A DNA stretch of 64,000 bases, from NCBI GenBank assembly GCA_039566865.1, contig CM076944.1:17134501-17198500 (forward strand). The letters run 5' to 3'. The translations under genes were made by a program, and so were the position numbers. Below, in pieces: positions 8,032 through 17,907 of this stretch; the stretch's first letter is position 1, and the number at the start of each line of letters is the position of its first letter. Source of the stretch: Aurelia coerulea (Eukaryota > Cnidaria > Scyphozoa > Semaeostomeae > Ulmaridae). Under the pieces are notes generated by a model that saw nothing but the letters and a program-made list of their open reading frames with translations, was not told the origin of the DNA and searched no databases.

Positions 8032-10722
8032 CTAGGCAGTACCACAAGCAAACATATCCAGCTCAACATCAGCCGCCCTCTCGTTTAGGCCATTTGGTGC
8101 AAACAAACCCAATTTGTATTGCCAAAAGAGCTCTTTCCTACGAAGCGAGTACACATCCTGTGCTCCGTCGATGATACGAATAATGACGGAGAAGTCACCC
8201 TGATGGCCTTCCTCGAAAAAATGAGCGAAAAAACTTGCCTGTGGGACTGCCTTTCCCGTATCAAGAGCACCAGTATTGCGTTTCTGCTTGTACGTCCGAA
8301 AATATGATTTGTAGACATTAAATCTTTGACGAAATTTTGTTTTTGTGCTGCCAACATACTTTTTGTTACAACATGTACATTGCAACATATAAACTACGTT
8401 TATCGAATTGCAATCGTACGCCCCCGAAAAATTCTTAAAAGATCGCGAATCATTCGCATTAGAAAAACTGGAGCCCTCTCTGATGATAGGGCAGATTAGA
8501 CATCTCCTACCATTGCATTTAAAAGTTCCCTTTGGCATCAGCTCCTGATCTTGAGTTTGCAATTTAGCGCGAACCAAAGTATCTTTAAGGTTTTTTGCCC
8601 TTCTGAATGAAACGAAAATTTTTCCGGCAAATAGTTTGCGATGTTCGTCATCGATAAGAAGAATATTTGCGCAATTTTGCAAAATATTGCTGACCCCCTG
8701 AAGTGCCGGATGGTAAGTTAGAACCAACGGTATCCTCGTGTCATCCTTCTGCTTGGAATTTCTATTTAACAGGTTTTCTCTATCCAAGCTTCTAACTTTG
8801 TCTAGTTGACTGTCGATTTCCCCTTCTTGATACCCCCGCCCAATAAGCCATGACTTTAAATTTCCCATCCGTTCGTTAAAAAATGAGTCCTCAGAACAAA
8901 TGCGCCTAATGCGAAGGGCCTGACCATATGGAATGCCCTTTTTGGTGTGGTAAGGATGACAAGAGGAACGATGCAGGAGCTGATGCGTATCAGTCGGTTT
9001 CGTGTAAAGATCTGTAACCAACTTACTACCTTCTCTGATGACCTTAGTGTCGAGAAAGTTGATGCTCTCCTTAGACCATTCAGCTGTAAATTTAATGGAA
9101 TGGTGTGCAGTGTTGAGGTATTCTACAAATTCCGAAAGTTTCTCTTCCCCATGGGTCCAAATTAAGAAAACGTCGTCAATGTACCGCCACCACAGCCAAG
9201 GTTTGCAGCTGGAGCCACTCAAAAGTTTTTCCTCCAGGTCTGCTAAGAACAAAATCGCATATGATGGCGCACATTTGGTGCCTATTGCTGTACCCCTCAG
9301 CTGATGATAAAACGCCCCATTAAACTCAAAAAAGTTATTCTTAAGTACTACCTCTGCAAGCTCTACAAGGGATTCCGTAGAAACAGACTGATTATTTCTA
9401 GAGTTTAAAATATCACGTAGAGCCTTCAATCCCTCGTCATGCGGTATACTTGGGTAAAGCCCAACAACATCAATGGTACAAAGAATAGCGTCCTCTGGAA
9501 GCCCGTCTAATGACGCAATTTTTTGCAAAAAGTGGTTCGTGTCTTTAATGTATGAACGGACACTTTTTGCAAGGGGTTGTAAATGGTAATCCAAAAATTC
9601 CGAAACGTTCTCTGTGTAAAAACCAGAGTTAGAAATGACAGGCCTTCCAGGAACACTATTTAGCCTTTTGTGGATCTTTGGCAGCAAGTAAAATCTTCCA
9701 AGCTTGGGATTATTGACCATCAAATATTCCAATGTTTTGTCGTCAATTTCCCCTCGCTCTCTAACCCTACCAACTGCCTGATTGACGATAGCGTGAAGAT
9801 GGTCCGAAGGATCCCTATCAAGTTTGCAATACACTGCAGGGTCCCCCAGTTGGCCATCTGCCTCTTTGACGTAGTCCTCCCGATCCCATACGACCACCCC
9901 AGAACCCTTGTCCGCCTCCTTGATAACGATCGATCGGTCCGATTTAAGACTATTTAAAGCTGATAGTTCCTCCTTCGTAAGGTTACTAAAATTTCTACCA
10001 TCTACCGATATTTTCATGAGCTCGTCTTCTAATTTAGACAGGTAGACCTCTATAGCTACATCTTTATGTCTAGGATTGAATTTACTACGAGGCCTAAAAG
10101 CAGGAATCTCTGAAAAATCTTCACTATCCCTAAAGAACCACTTAAGTCTTAATCTTCTACCAAAATTTTCCAGATCTATTTTGATTTGTGAAAAGTCTAC
10201 CTCTTTTGGAGTACTAACAAACTTAAGACCTTTGGATAAAACTGATATTTCCGCCTCGCTTAGTGCACGTTTGGAAAGATTAACGACTTTGTCATTTACA
10301 AAACGACCTACCATACGACCATCATTATCTACATTAGCTAAAAACACATCAGTAACATCACCACTCTCTTCCACTTGGTTGCTTGCTGCACCTCGCGTTC
10401 TTGATCTCTCTAATAAGTTTGGGGGTGGATTCTCAAAATTATCTTCCAGTAATTGCATTCTCACTGCATCAAGATTAAGACTGTCGTTACGAATGACAAC
10501 ACCTTGATCTGCACCCTCCGAATCTTCTTCACCCCTGTCCAAAAATGCTGCTACGTCCTTGAAAAATGAAATGGTCTCCCATAGATTACTCTCTTTACCT
10601 TTGTAGTTTCTATTGCCAATTAACCTTGATAGTTTTTTGTCTCTTCGATCCCTGAGGTCTTGATTAATTCTTTCTAAGTTTTTACAAAGGTAAAGAGAGT
10701 AATCTATGGGAGACCATTTCAT
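8032..10722 (-). CDS. Penelope-like polyprotein, left arm (reverse transcriptase + GIY-YIG)
   Basis: The open frame spans 896 codons. About the first 14 (MKWSPIDYSLYLCK) read the antisense of the right arm and are artefactual; genuine PLE sequence begins near 10680 with LERINQDLRDRRDKK. Domains in order are an N-terminal region with charged and Ser-rich stretches, a conserved block DRSIVIKEADKGSGVVVWD (about residue 265-285), the palm with VVGLYPSIPHDEGL, the active site YIDDVFLIW (about residue 514-522) and the TDTHQLLHRSSCHP block. The GIY-YIG endonuclease follows (about 780-815; VVYMLQC, KKYVGSTKTKFRQRFN). The catalytic Asp pair is intact and there is no internal stop. The true 5' end may be missing, because PLE frames usually extend a little further and no good ATG precedes the domain. 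Confidence 0.92.
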   Translation of the reverse strand: MKWSPIDYSLYLCKNLERINQDLRDRRDKKLSRLIGNRNYKGKESNLWETISFFKDVAAFLDRGEEDSEGADQGVVIRNDSLNLDAVRMQLLEDNFENPPPNLLERSRTRGAASNQVEESGDVTDVFLANVDNDGRMVGRFVNDKVVNLSKRALSEAEISVLSKGLKFVSTPKEVDFSQIKIDLENFGRRLRLKWFFRDSEDFSEIPAFRPRSKFNPRHKDVAIEVYLSKLEDELMKISVDGRNFSNLTKEELSALNSLKSDRSIVIKEADKGSGVVVWDREDYVKEADGQLGDPAVYCKLDRDPSDHLHAIVNQAVGRVRERGEIDDKTLEYLMVNNPKLGRFYLLPKIHKRLNSVPGRPVISNSGFYTENVSEFLDYHLQPLAKSVRSYIKDTNHFLQKIASLDGLPEDAILCTIDVVGLYPSIPHDEGLKALRDILNSRNNQSVSTESLVELAEVVLKNNFFEFNGAFYHQLRGTAIGTKCAPSYAILFLADLEEKLLSGSSCKPWLWWRYIDDVFLIWTHGEEKLSEFVEYLNTAHHSIKFTAEWSKESINFLDTKVIREGSKLVTDLYTKPTDTHQLLHRSSCHPYHTKKGIPYGQALRIRRICSEDSFFNERMGNLKSWLIGRGYQEGEIDSQLDKVRSLDRENLLNRNSKQKDDTRIPLVLTYHPALQGVSNILQNCANILLIDDEHRKLFAGKIFVSFRRAKNLKDTLVRAKLQTQDQELMPKGTFKCNGRRCLICPIIREGSSFSNANDSRSFKNFSGAYDCNSINVVYMLQCTCCNKKYVGSTKTKFRQRFNVYKSYFRTYKQKRNTGALDTGKAVPQASFFAHFFEEGHQGDFSVIIRIIDGAQDVYSLRRKELFWQYKLGLFAPNGLNERAADVELDMFACGTA
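10606..10682. other. Spacer of the PLE inverted pair
   Basis: This 77-bp unpaired sequence lies between the arms. It encodes extra N-terminal residues of the left copy on minus and has no counterpart in the right copy. The string TACAAAGG occurs on both sides of the join, which suggests microhomology or template switching. Confidence 0.7.
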
Positions 10723-13256
10723 TTTTCAAGGACGTAGCATCATTTTTGGACAGGGGTGAAGAAGATTCGGAGGGTGCAGATCAAGGTGTTGTCATTCGTA
10801 ACGACAGTCTTAATCTTGATGCAGTGAGAATGCAATTACTGGAAGATAATTTTGAGAATCCACCCCCAAACTTATTAGAGAGATCAAGAACGCGAGGTGC
10901 AGCAAGCAACCAAGTGGAAGAGAGTGGTGATGTTACTGATGTGTTTTTAGCTAATGTAGATAATGATGGTCGTATGGTAGGTCGTTTTGTAAATGACAAA
11001 GTCGTTAATCTTTCCAAACGTGCACTAAGCGAGGCGGAAATATCAGTTTTATCCAAAGGTCTTAAGTTTGTTAGTACTCCAAAAGAGGTAGACTTTTCAC
11101 AAATCAAAATAGATCTGGAAAATTTTGGTAGAAGATTAAGACTTAAGTGGTTCTTTAGGGATAGTGAAGATTTTTCAGAGATTCCTGCTTTTAGGCCTCG
11201 TAGTAAATTCAATCCTAGACATAAAGATGTAGCTATAGAGGTCTACCTGTCTAAATTAGAAGACGAGCTCATGAAAATATCGGTAGATGGTAGAAATTTT
11301 AGTAACCTTACGAAGGAGGAACTATCAGCTTTAAATAGTCTTAAATCGGACCGATCGATCGTTATCAAGGAGGCGGACAAGGGTTCTGGGGTGGTCGTGT
11401 GGGATCGGGAGGACTACGTCAAAGAGGCAGATGGCCAACTGGGGGACCCTGCAGTGTATTGCAAACTTGATAGGGATCCTTCGGACCATCTTCACGCTAT
11501 TGTCAATCAGGCAGTTGGTAGGGTTAGAGAGCGAGGGGAAATTGACGACAAAACATTGGAATATTTGATGGTCAATAATCCCAAGCTTGGAAGATTTTAC
11601 TTGCTGCCAAAGATCCACAAAAGGCTAAATAGTGTTCCTGGAAGGCCTGTCATTTCTAACTCTGGTTTTTACACAGAGAACGTTTCGGAATTTTTGGATT
11701 ACCATTTACAACCCCTTGCAAAAAGTGTCCGTTCATACATTAAAGACACGAACCACTTTTTGCAAAAAATTGCGTCATTAGACGGGCTTCCAGAGGACGC
11801 TATTCTTTGTACCATTGATGTTGTTGGGCTTTACCCAAGTATACCGCATGACGAGGGATTGAAGGCTCTACGTGATATTTTAAACTCTAGAAATAATCAG
11901 TCTGTTTCTACGGAATCCCTTGTAGAGCTTGCAGAGGTAGTACTTAAGAATAACTTTTTTGAGTTTAATGGGGCGTTTTATCATCAGCTGAGGGGTACAG
12001 CAATAGGCACCAAATGTGCGCCATCATATGCGATTTTGTTCTTAGCAGACCTGGAGGAAAAACTTCTGAGTGGCTCCAGCTGCAAACCTTGGCTGTGGTG
12101 GCGGTACATTGACGACGTTTTCTTAATTTGGACCCATGGGGAAGAGAAACTTTCGGAAATTGTAGAATACCTCAACACTGCACACCATTCCATTAAATTT
12201 ACAGCTGAATGGTCTAAGGAGAGCATCAACTTTCTCGACACTAAGGTCATCAGAGAAGGTAGTAAGTTGGTTACAGATCTTTACACGAAACCGACTGATA
12301 CGCATCAGCTCCTGCATCGTTCCTCTTGTCATCCTTACCACACCAAAAAGGGCATTCCATATGGTCAGGCCCTTCGCATTAGGCGCATTTGTTCTGAGGA
12401 CTCATTTTTTAACGAACGGATGGGAAATTTAAAGTCATGGCTTATTGGGCGGGGGTATCAAGAAGGGGAAATCGACAGTCAACTAGACAAAGTTAGAAGC
12501 TTGGATAGAGAAAACCTGTTAAATAGAAATTCCAAGCAGAAGGATGACACGAGGATACCGTTGGTTCTAACTTACCATCCGGCACTTCAGGGGGTCAGCA
12601 ATATTTTGCAAAATTGCGCAAATATTCTTCTTATCGATGACGAACATCGCAAACTATTTGCCGGAAAAATTTTCGTTTCATTCAGAAGGGCAAAAAACCT
12701 TAAAGATACTTTGGTTCGCGCTAAATTGCAAACTCAAGATCAGGAGCTGATGCCAAAGGGAACTTTTAAATGCAATGGTAGGAGATGTCTAATCTGCCCT
12801 ATCATCAGAGAGGGCTCCAGTTTTTCTAATGCGAATGATTCGCGATCTTTTAAGAATTTTTCGGGGGCGTACGATTGCAATTCGATAAACGTAGTTTATA
12901 TGTTGCAATGTACATGTTGTAACAAAAAGTATGTTGGCAGCACAAAAACAAAATTTCGTCAAAGATTTAATGTCTACAAATCATATTTTCGGACGTACAA
13001 GCAGAAACGCAATACTGGTGCTCTTGATACGGGAAAGGCAGTCCCACAGGCAAGTTTTTTCGCTCATTTTTTCGAGGAAGGCCATCAGGGTGACTTCTCC
13101 GTCATTATTCGTATCATCGACGGAGCACAGGATGTGTACTCGCTTCGTAGGAAAGAGCTCTTTTGGCAATACAAATTGGGTTTGTTTGCACCAAATGGCC
13201 TAAACGAGAGGGCGGCTGATGTTGAGCTGGATATGTTTGCTTGTGGTACTGCCTAG
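10683..13256 (+). CDS. Penelope-like polyprotein, right arm
   Basis: This is the plus-strand twin of the left-arm frame, with the same domain order: N-terminal block, KEADKGSGVVVWD, VVGLYPSIPHDEGL, YIDDVFLIW, TDTHQLLHRSSCHP and the GIY-YIG nuclease ending in DVELDMFACGTA. It is open from 10683 (YKGKESNLWET) without an ATG, so it is 5'-truncated at the palindrome centre. Differences from the left copy that I could see are few: Ala to Ser near the start, Phe to Ile after EEKLSE, and several silent changes. The frame has no stop and keeps both catalytic Asp residues. It would need a start codon from elsewhere to be expressed. Confidence 0.92.
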   Translation, partial: YKGKESNLWETISFFKDVASFLDRGEEDSEGADQGVVIRNDSLNLDAVRMQLLEDNFENPPPNLLERSRTRGAASNQVEESGDVTDVFLANVDNDGRMVGRFVNDKVVNLSKRALSEAEISVLSKGLKFVSTPKEVDFSQIKIDLENFGRRLRLKWFFRDSEDFSEIPAFRPRSKFNPRHKDVAIEVYLSKLEDELMKISVDGRNFSNLTKEELSALNSLKSDRSIVIKEADKGSGVVVWDREDYVKEADGQLGDPAVYCKLDRDPSDHLHAIVNQAVGRVRERGEIDDKTLEYLMVNNPKLGRFYLLPKIHKRLNSVPGRPVISNSGFYTENVSEFLDYHLQPLAKSVRSYIKDTNHFLQKIASLDGLPEDAILCTIDVVGLYPSIPHDEGLKALRDILNSRNNQSVSTESLVELAEVVLKNNFFEFNGAFYHQLRGTAIGTKCAPSYAILFLADLEEKLLSGSSCKPWLWWRYIDDVFLIWTHGEEKLSEIVEYLNTAHHSIKFTAEWSKESINFLDTKVIREGSKLVTDLYTKPTDTHQLLHRSSCHPYHTKKGIPYGQALRIRRICSEDSFFNERMGNLKSWLIGRGYQEGEIDSQLDKVRSLDRENLLNRNSKQKDDTRIPLVLTYHPALQGVSNILQNCANILLIDDEHRKLFAGKIFVSFRRAKNLKDTLVRAKLQTQDQELMPKGTFKCNGRRCLICPIIREGSSFSNANDSRSFKNFSGAYDCNSINVVYMLQCTCCNKKYVGSTKTKFRQRFNVYKSYFRTYKQKRNTGALDTGKAVPQASFFAHFFEEGHQGDFSVIIRIIDGAQDVYSLRRKELFWQYKLGLFAPNGLNERAADVELDMFACGTA

Positions 13257-13320
13257 TTCTCATACCATTGCATTTAAAACCTTGGGCAACACAATGGCAG
13301 GGATGTCGGCTTGTTGACTT

Positions 13321-13372
13321 CGTGTATAATTACACGTAGTGGTGGGGTGGAATTCCCTATCGAGCTATCCTG
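13321..13372 (+). other. Conserved PLE 3'UTR double hairpin, right arm
   Basis: CGTGTATAATTACACG (13321-13336) is followed by a second small stem, GGGG...TTCCC (about 13344-13357), and CTATCGAGCTATCC. The copy at 26390-26430 and copy 1 at 5995-6037 keep the same arrangement with different stem bases. Confidence 0.5.
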
Positions 13373-13753
13373 GATTTAGCAATTTAAGCAAATCTTTGGA
13401 GGGTCAATGGCCGATATCCCTTGCCTGTTGTCTCGGGTTGTAAAAGTTGTTGTCGCGAAGAGCTTTCAGTCCCTTGTCTATAAGATTTAGAGATCGTTTC
13501 TTTCTATTCAAATCCAAAAAAAAGGGGCAAAACATCTTCGAGTAAGGTCATTGGGGAGTTTTGTGGAAAGAAATTCATGCCTTGTTTTTTGCGGCTTTGT
13601 CTATATGTAATATAAAAACATTCTTTTATGTTTATCTTGTTGATAGTATTCTAAAATAATATTCTTTTCTTTTCTTTTATTTGTCTAGGGTATAGAAACT
13701 ATTTTTATGTAAATTTTAGTATAAATACTTGGCTGTCTAGGATTGTAAATACA

Positions 13754-13780
13754 CTGAAGAAGATTTTATATCGAAACGTC
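13754..13780 (+). ncRNA. Hammerhead-like core, right PLE arm
   Basis: CTGAAGA, A, GAT/ATC stem and GAAACGTC follow one another about 30 bp before the end of the arm. The ACGT after GAA is self-complementary, as would be needed for a loop-less helix III to form between two copies. Confidence 0.38.
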
Positions 13781-13839
13781 TGCCCTGAAACAGTTGTGTT
13801 TTTTATCATTTTAATTTCTGTTTTACTTTGAAAGTGGTT

Positions 13840-13870
13840 TAGTTTATAATAATAATAATAATAATAGTAA
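13840..13870. repeat. (TAA)n tract after the PLE pair
   Basis: This short TAA tract with one TAG interruption stands between the right PLE end and an RLE-LINE 3' end. The 40 bp before it (TTCTGTTTT...TGGTTTAGTTT) recur at 25014-25047 after another PLE 3' end. Confidence 0.8.
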
Positions 13871-13884
13871 TAACTACTACTTGA

Positions 13885-15292
13885 CCAAGATGCTAAGCAG
13901 AAAAACTGCTCAAAAACTGGTGTGTTGCCGTATTCCCAGGAATGTATCTGCTAAAGTCCGTTTACTACTAACAACTACTGTCCCAGTGTCTTTTTCACTC
14001 TGTTCCTCCAGATATAGTTTCCTCCAATTAAACACGATATCGAACACCATTTCATCACATTCTTTATATTTTCTTTACTTTGGGAGAATTTTCTCAATCC
14101 TTTCCATACATCACTTTTTACACACCCAAGCGAACCGAAACAAAGAACAACCAGCTGCACTGAGAATCCATTTCTCTCCAGATAATCACATAACTCCTTA
14201 TATCTTGTAACTTTCTCTTGATAAGCATTTGCCAAATATAAATCATAACACACAGTTATTTCCACTATTGTACACTGCCTCTGGATACGATCAAGAATGA
14301 CAATGTCTGGTTTACGATGAATAATCTGCTTAATTCCTTCTTTAAATTCAGGGAATATGGTTTCTGCTAACAAGTTGGATGAAATTCTTGCCCGTGGCTT
14401 ATTTTCCTTTATGAATTCTGCAATCTTATTCACAATTCGATCATGGCGACGTGAATAGAAATTCTTAAACTCGTTGCAACCGTTTAATAGGTGAGCTACG
14501 GACTCAGTATGACTGTGACAGAATGGGCATTCTGGATTGGGATCTCTATTCCACAGGTGAAGAGTAAAGTTAGTGGGAAGAATACTAAGTCTCGCTTTGA
14601 TTGTAAATATCACAAGAGCATCATCAACTTTCCAATTATAATAGATCGAGTGTGACGATTTTATATGAACATTCTCAAGATTGAAGTAACGTCCTTGCAC
14701 AGTTAATTCCTTAGAAGCCTCGACATCTCTTTCAACACACAGCTGATACAGCTTCTTTTGAAGCTCACACTGATTGTCATACCATGTTCCTTTAATAAGA
14801 GCCATCGCCTTGTTCAAGCTTCTTGCATATCTTACCATGTCTGGCCAGTCGGACTGACAACCGAAATTTGTGTTACAAGCCCAGAAACCATCATCAGTTA
14901 ATTCATATCCAAGGAAAATATTCGCACCATCTGTTGGCCTGACTCCTCTTTTTGTCATGTCTAACTAAAGAGACGACCTTGTGACATGCCTAAAATGCAT
15001 GACGTCATGATTTAGCATTTTAATAAGAAAGGCTAAACGTGTTGATCTATAGACATCAGAAATTCGCTTAATGCCAAGACCACCATTTTCTCGGGGGAGG
15101 AATATCACAATTCGTGTTGTGGATTTGTAGAGGGAAAATAATTCTCGAACTGCTTCAGTTATTATATTGTCCAGCTGGTCCAACTGCTTCACACTCAGTC
15201 TTGAATTATAGAAATGGTGTAATATTTTTGCAAGAGCAAGATTGTTCATGGCACTTCCTTTTAGAGCTAAGGGTAAATCAGAACCTTTGTAA
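13885..15292 (-). pseudogene. RLE-type LINE fragment, family 1, copy A
   Basis: This is the 3' half of a LINE polyprotein whose nuclease is a C-terminal restriction-like endonuclease, as in the R2/R4/NeSL group. On minus, 15292-14965 encodes the post-catalytic region with ENGGLGIKRISDVYRSTRL. After one in-frame TAG (14965-14967) the frame continues at 14958-13975. That part has a CCHC finger (ECPFCHSHTESVAHLLNGC), RHDRIVNKI and the nuclease core RKPDIVILDRIQRQ then TIVEITVCYDLYL. It is 5'-truncated at (TAA)n near 15292. It is nearly identical to the longer copy at 30545-33753, apart from a 10-codon deletion after ARSLN, and shares its TAG. It could not be autonomous. Confidence 0.88.
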
Positions 15293-15362
15293 TAATAGTA
15301 ATAATAATAACAAAACGTTAATAATAATAACAATAACAATAACAATTACAATAAATTCTGAT
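15285..15362. repeat. Impure (TAA)n/(AAC)n tract
   Basis: TAA, TAG and AAC triplets are mixed here. The tract separates the truncated 5' end of family-1 copy A from the 3' end of the next RLE-LINE. Confidence 0.8.
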
Positions 15363-15430
15363 ATGATTTGACAAACGAGAGCTAACTAAGATGTCTCAAC
15401 GTCAAATGTTTGTCCAGCATACTCATAAAA

Positions 15431-16106
15431 TCAAATTTCAATCTGTCCGTGAATCCCTTTGCATCTGTTTCGCCATATTATGTTTCCACATATCATATTA
15501 GACACACTGCACCATTTCATCGTAGACTTTGCCTCCTCACTCGAAAGTCCTAATCCTCTTAAGTTCTTTCTCACATCTTCATGAACAGTTCCAAGCGATC
15601 CAAAGCACGCTATTCTTATATTTGTCTTTATCCCATTCCGATTCAATATGTTTTTGAGTTGTTGGTACTTACTATCTTTACTTTGATATGACTCTGACAT
15701 GGACAAATCTAAGCAAACAGTTACTTCTATAACCTCGCATTCTTTTTTGTTCAACTTTATCTCTTGCAAATCAGGCTTCCGGTTATTGATTTGCTGCAGT
15801 TCAGTTCGTAAATGTGGAAATGCTGTTTCTGCCATCTTGTTAACAAAAATGGTTGACGCTTCATTGCACCGACGAATCTTTTGATAAATGGCTTCTACTA
15901 TCCTATCGTGTCGTTTTGAGTAAAGATCTTTAAATTGTTTACAAGAGTTCATTAAAATGGGCTACTGATTCTGTGTGATGATTACCCAATGAGCATTTCT
16001 TCTCATGATCTTTATTCCAAAAATTTACCAGCTGGTTGCAGGGTATTTGGTTCATTCTTGCTCGAAGCACAAATTTTACTAAGCTATCTGAAAGCTTCCA
16101 TCCGTA
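15431..16106 (-). pseudogene. RLE-type LINE, third family, distal part
   Basis: The minus strand encodes the C-terminal part of an RLE LINE: SDSLVKFVLRARMNQIP, NFWNKDHEKKC and the remains of a zinc finger (CSLGNHHTESVAHF), a frameshift near 15955, then FKDLYSKRHDRIVEAI. The nuclease core follows (NRKPDLQEIKLNKKE, CEVIEVTVCLDLS), ending WRNRCKGIHGQIEI. Its upstream part lies 8 kb away at 24142-24790, because an element of 8,033 bp (16107-24139) inserted at TA. Joining the two sides with one TA restores HQIYYGWKLSDSLV, which aligns with HSIYYNWKVDDALV of family 1. Frameshifts and the split make it a pseudogene. Confidence 0.85.
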
Positions 16107-16129
16107 CACTCACAGAAAACAGGTGGTCT

Positions 16130-16925
16130 TTAAAGTACCTTTTAGGGTACTTGAGAAAAATAAATATTTGGGACCCCTAAAGGTACTTTGGAGTACCTCT
16201 ACCGAGGGGTACTTTGAAGTACCCCAAGGTATGGTACTTCAGAATACCCCTAAAGGTACTTCAGAATACCCCTGGTAATATTCCTAATGGTACTTCAAAG
16301 AACCCCTGAATGTATTTCAAAGTTCCTCCTAAAGGTACTTGAGAGTACTACTAAAGGTACTTGAAAATTATTCTAATGGTACTTCAGAATATCCCTAAAG
16401 GTACTTGAGAGTGCGCTTAAAGGTACTTCAGATTTCTTCTAAAGGTAATTCGGAGAGCCCCTAGAGGTACTTCAGAGTACTACTAAAGGTACTTCAGAGA
16501 ACCCCTAAAGGTACTTCAGAGAACTCCCAAAAGGTACTTCATAGTATTCTTAAAGGTACTTCAAAGAACCCCTGAAGGTATTTCAGAATACTGCTAAAGG
16601 TACTTCAAAGAACCCCTGAAGGTACTTCAGAGTACTACTAAAGGTATTTCACAGCAACTCTAAAGGTACTTTAGTGAACCCCTAAAGGTACTTCAAAATA
16701 CCTCCAAAGGTACTTCAGAGTACTACTAAAGGTATTTCACAGCAACTCTAAAGGTACTTTAGTGAACCCCTAAAGGTACTTCAAAATACCTCCAAAGGTA
16801 CTTCAGAGTACTACTAAAGGTATTTCACAGCAACTCTAAAGGTACTTTAGTGAACCCCTAAAGGTACTTCAAAATACCTCCAAAGGTACTTCAGAGTACT
16901 GGCAACTCTAAAGGTACTTGAGATG
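16130..16925. repeat. 22-bp minisatellite with 88-bp higher-order unit
   Basis: The basic unit resembles CTAAAGGTACTTCAGAGTAC plus two bases. Between 16631 and 16895 four units form an 88-bp higher-order repeat present three times (starts at 16631, 16719 and 16807) with almost no change. That implies recent unequal exchange or slippage. Confidence 0.9.
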
Positions 16926-16939
16926 AGAGTACCAGTTGT

Positions 16940-17800
16940 GTTCCAGTTGGGGTCCCACCAACAAAAATTTATCTAAAAATTGAAATTTCGTCAAATTGGT
17001 TTAAAATTGGTACACAGCCTATTTCAAACATGCTGATTACGAATATGAATAAAGATGTTGAAAATGTTGTCATCAAAGTGGTCCAAATGGTACACAAAGT
17101 GGCATAAATGATTGAAATTTTAAATTGCGTAGAATTAACTCAAAATTAGTAAAGAGCCTATTTCAAACATGCTGATTAAGAATATGAACAAAGATTTTGA
17201 AAATGTTGTCCCCAGAGTGGTCCAAATGGCACACAAAGTGGCACAAATGACCCAAAATTTAAATTGCATAGAATTATCTCAAGATTAGGAAAGAGTCTAT
17301 TCCAAACATGCTGATTATGAGAATATGAACAAAGATTTTGAAAATATTGTCCCCAAAATGGTCCAAATGGCACAAAAAGTGGCACAAATGACCAAAAATT
17401 TAAATGGCATGGAATTATCTTAAAATTAGTAACGAGCCTATTTCAAAAATGCTGATTACGAATATGAACAAAGATTTTGAAGATATTGTCACCAAAATGG
17501 TCCAAATGGCACACAAAGTGGCACAAATGACCAAAACTTTAAATTGCGTAGAATTAACTCAAAATTAGTAAAGAGCCTATTTCAAAAATGCTGATTACGA
17601 ATATGAACAAAGATTTTGAAGATATTGTCACCAAAATGGTCCAAATGGCACACAAAGTGGCACAAATGATTGAAATTTTAAATTGCGTAGAATTAACTCA
17701 AAATTAGTAAAGAGCCTATTTCAAACATGCTCATTACGAATATGAACAAGGTTTTTCAAAATATTGTCACCAAAGTTGTCCAACTGGCATCGAAAGTGAC
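16940..17800. repeat. 139-bp tandem repeat, about six copies
   Basis: The landmark TGCTGATTA recurs at 17031, 17170, 17309, 17450 and 17589, with a variant at 17728, a spacing of 139-141 bp. Each unit also has GTCCAAATGGCACACAAAGT or a close variant. It lies just inside the left minisatellite of the 8-kb element and holds no convincing gene. Confidence 0.9.
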
Positions 17801-17907
17801 ACAAATAACCATAACTGAACTTGCTTCCAAATGGATAAATTTAAAGGCAGAAACACCGCAACACGACAAAAAACAACAGCAAATACGATTAATTTAATTT
17901 TTGCCAA

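Larger units (their letters stand above)
7481..13806. mobile_element. Head-to-head inverted pair of PLE copies
   Basis: Two arms of about 3.12 kb (7481-10605 on minus and 10683-13806 on plus) are reverse complements with only a handful of differences that I noticed. They are separated by a spacer of about 77 bp (10606-10682). Each arm holds the PLE polyprotein frame, the 3' untranslated region with the hairpin (7952-7967 and 13321-13336) and the terminal hammerhead-like motif (7511-7532 and 13754-13776). The spacer belongs to the left copy only; it encodes a little more of its N-terminus. The right copy starts at TACAAAGG, a string the left copy also has at its arm edge. PLEs are known to occur in tandem and inverted partial arrangements. 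A DNA palindrome of this size would be fragile, so assembly error should also be considered. Confidence 0.9.

Noticed and set aside
10781..12341. Antisense frames opposite the PLE polyproteins
   Set aside because: They mirror each other in both arms, have no features of their own and follow from the coding constraint of the sense strand.
16130..17800. Possible CRISPR array because of regular repeats
   Set aside because: Units are contiguous without unique spacers, the DNA is clearly eukaryotic, and the repeats sit at a transposon end.
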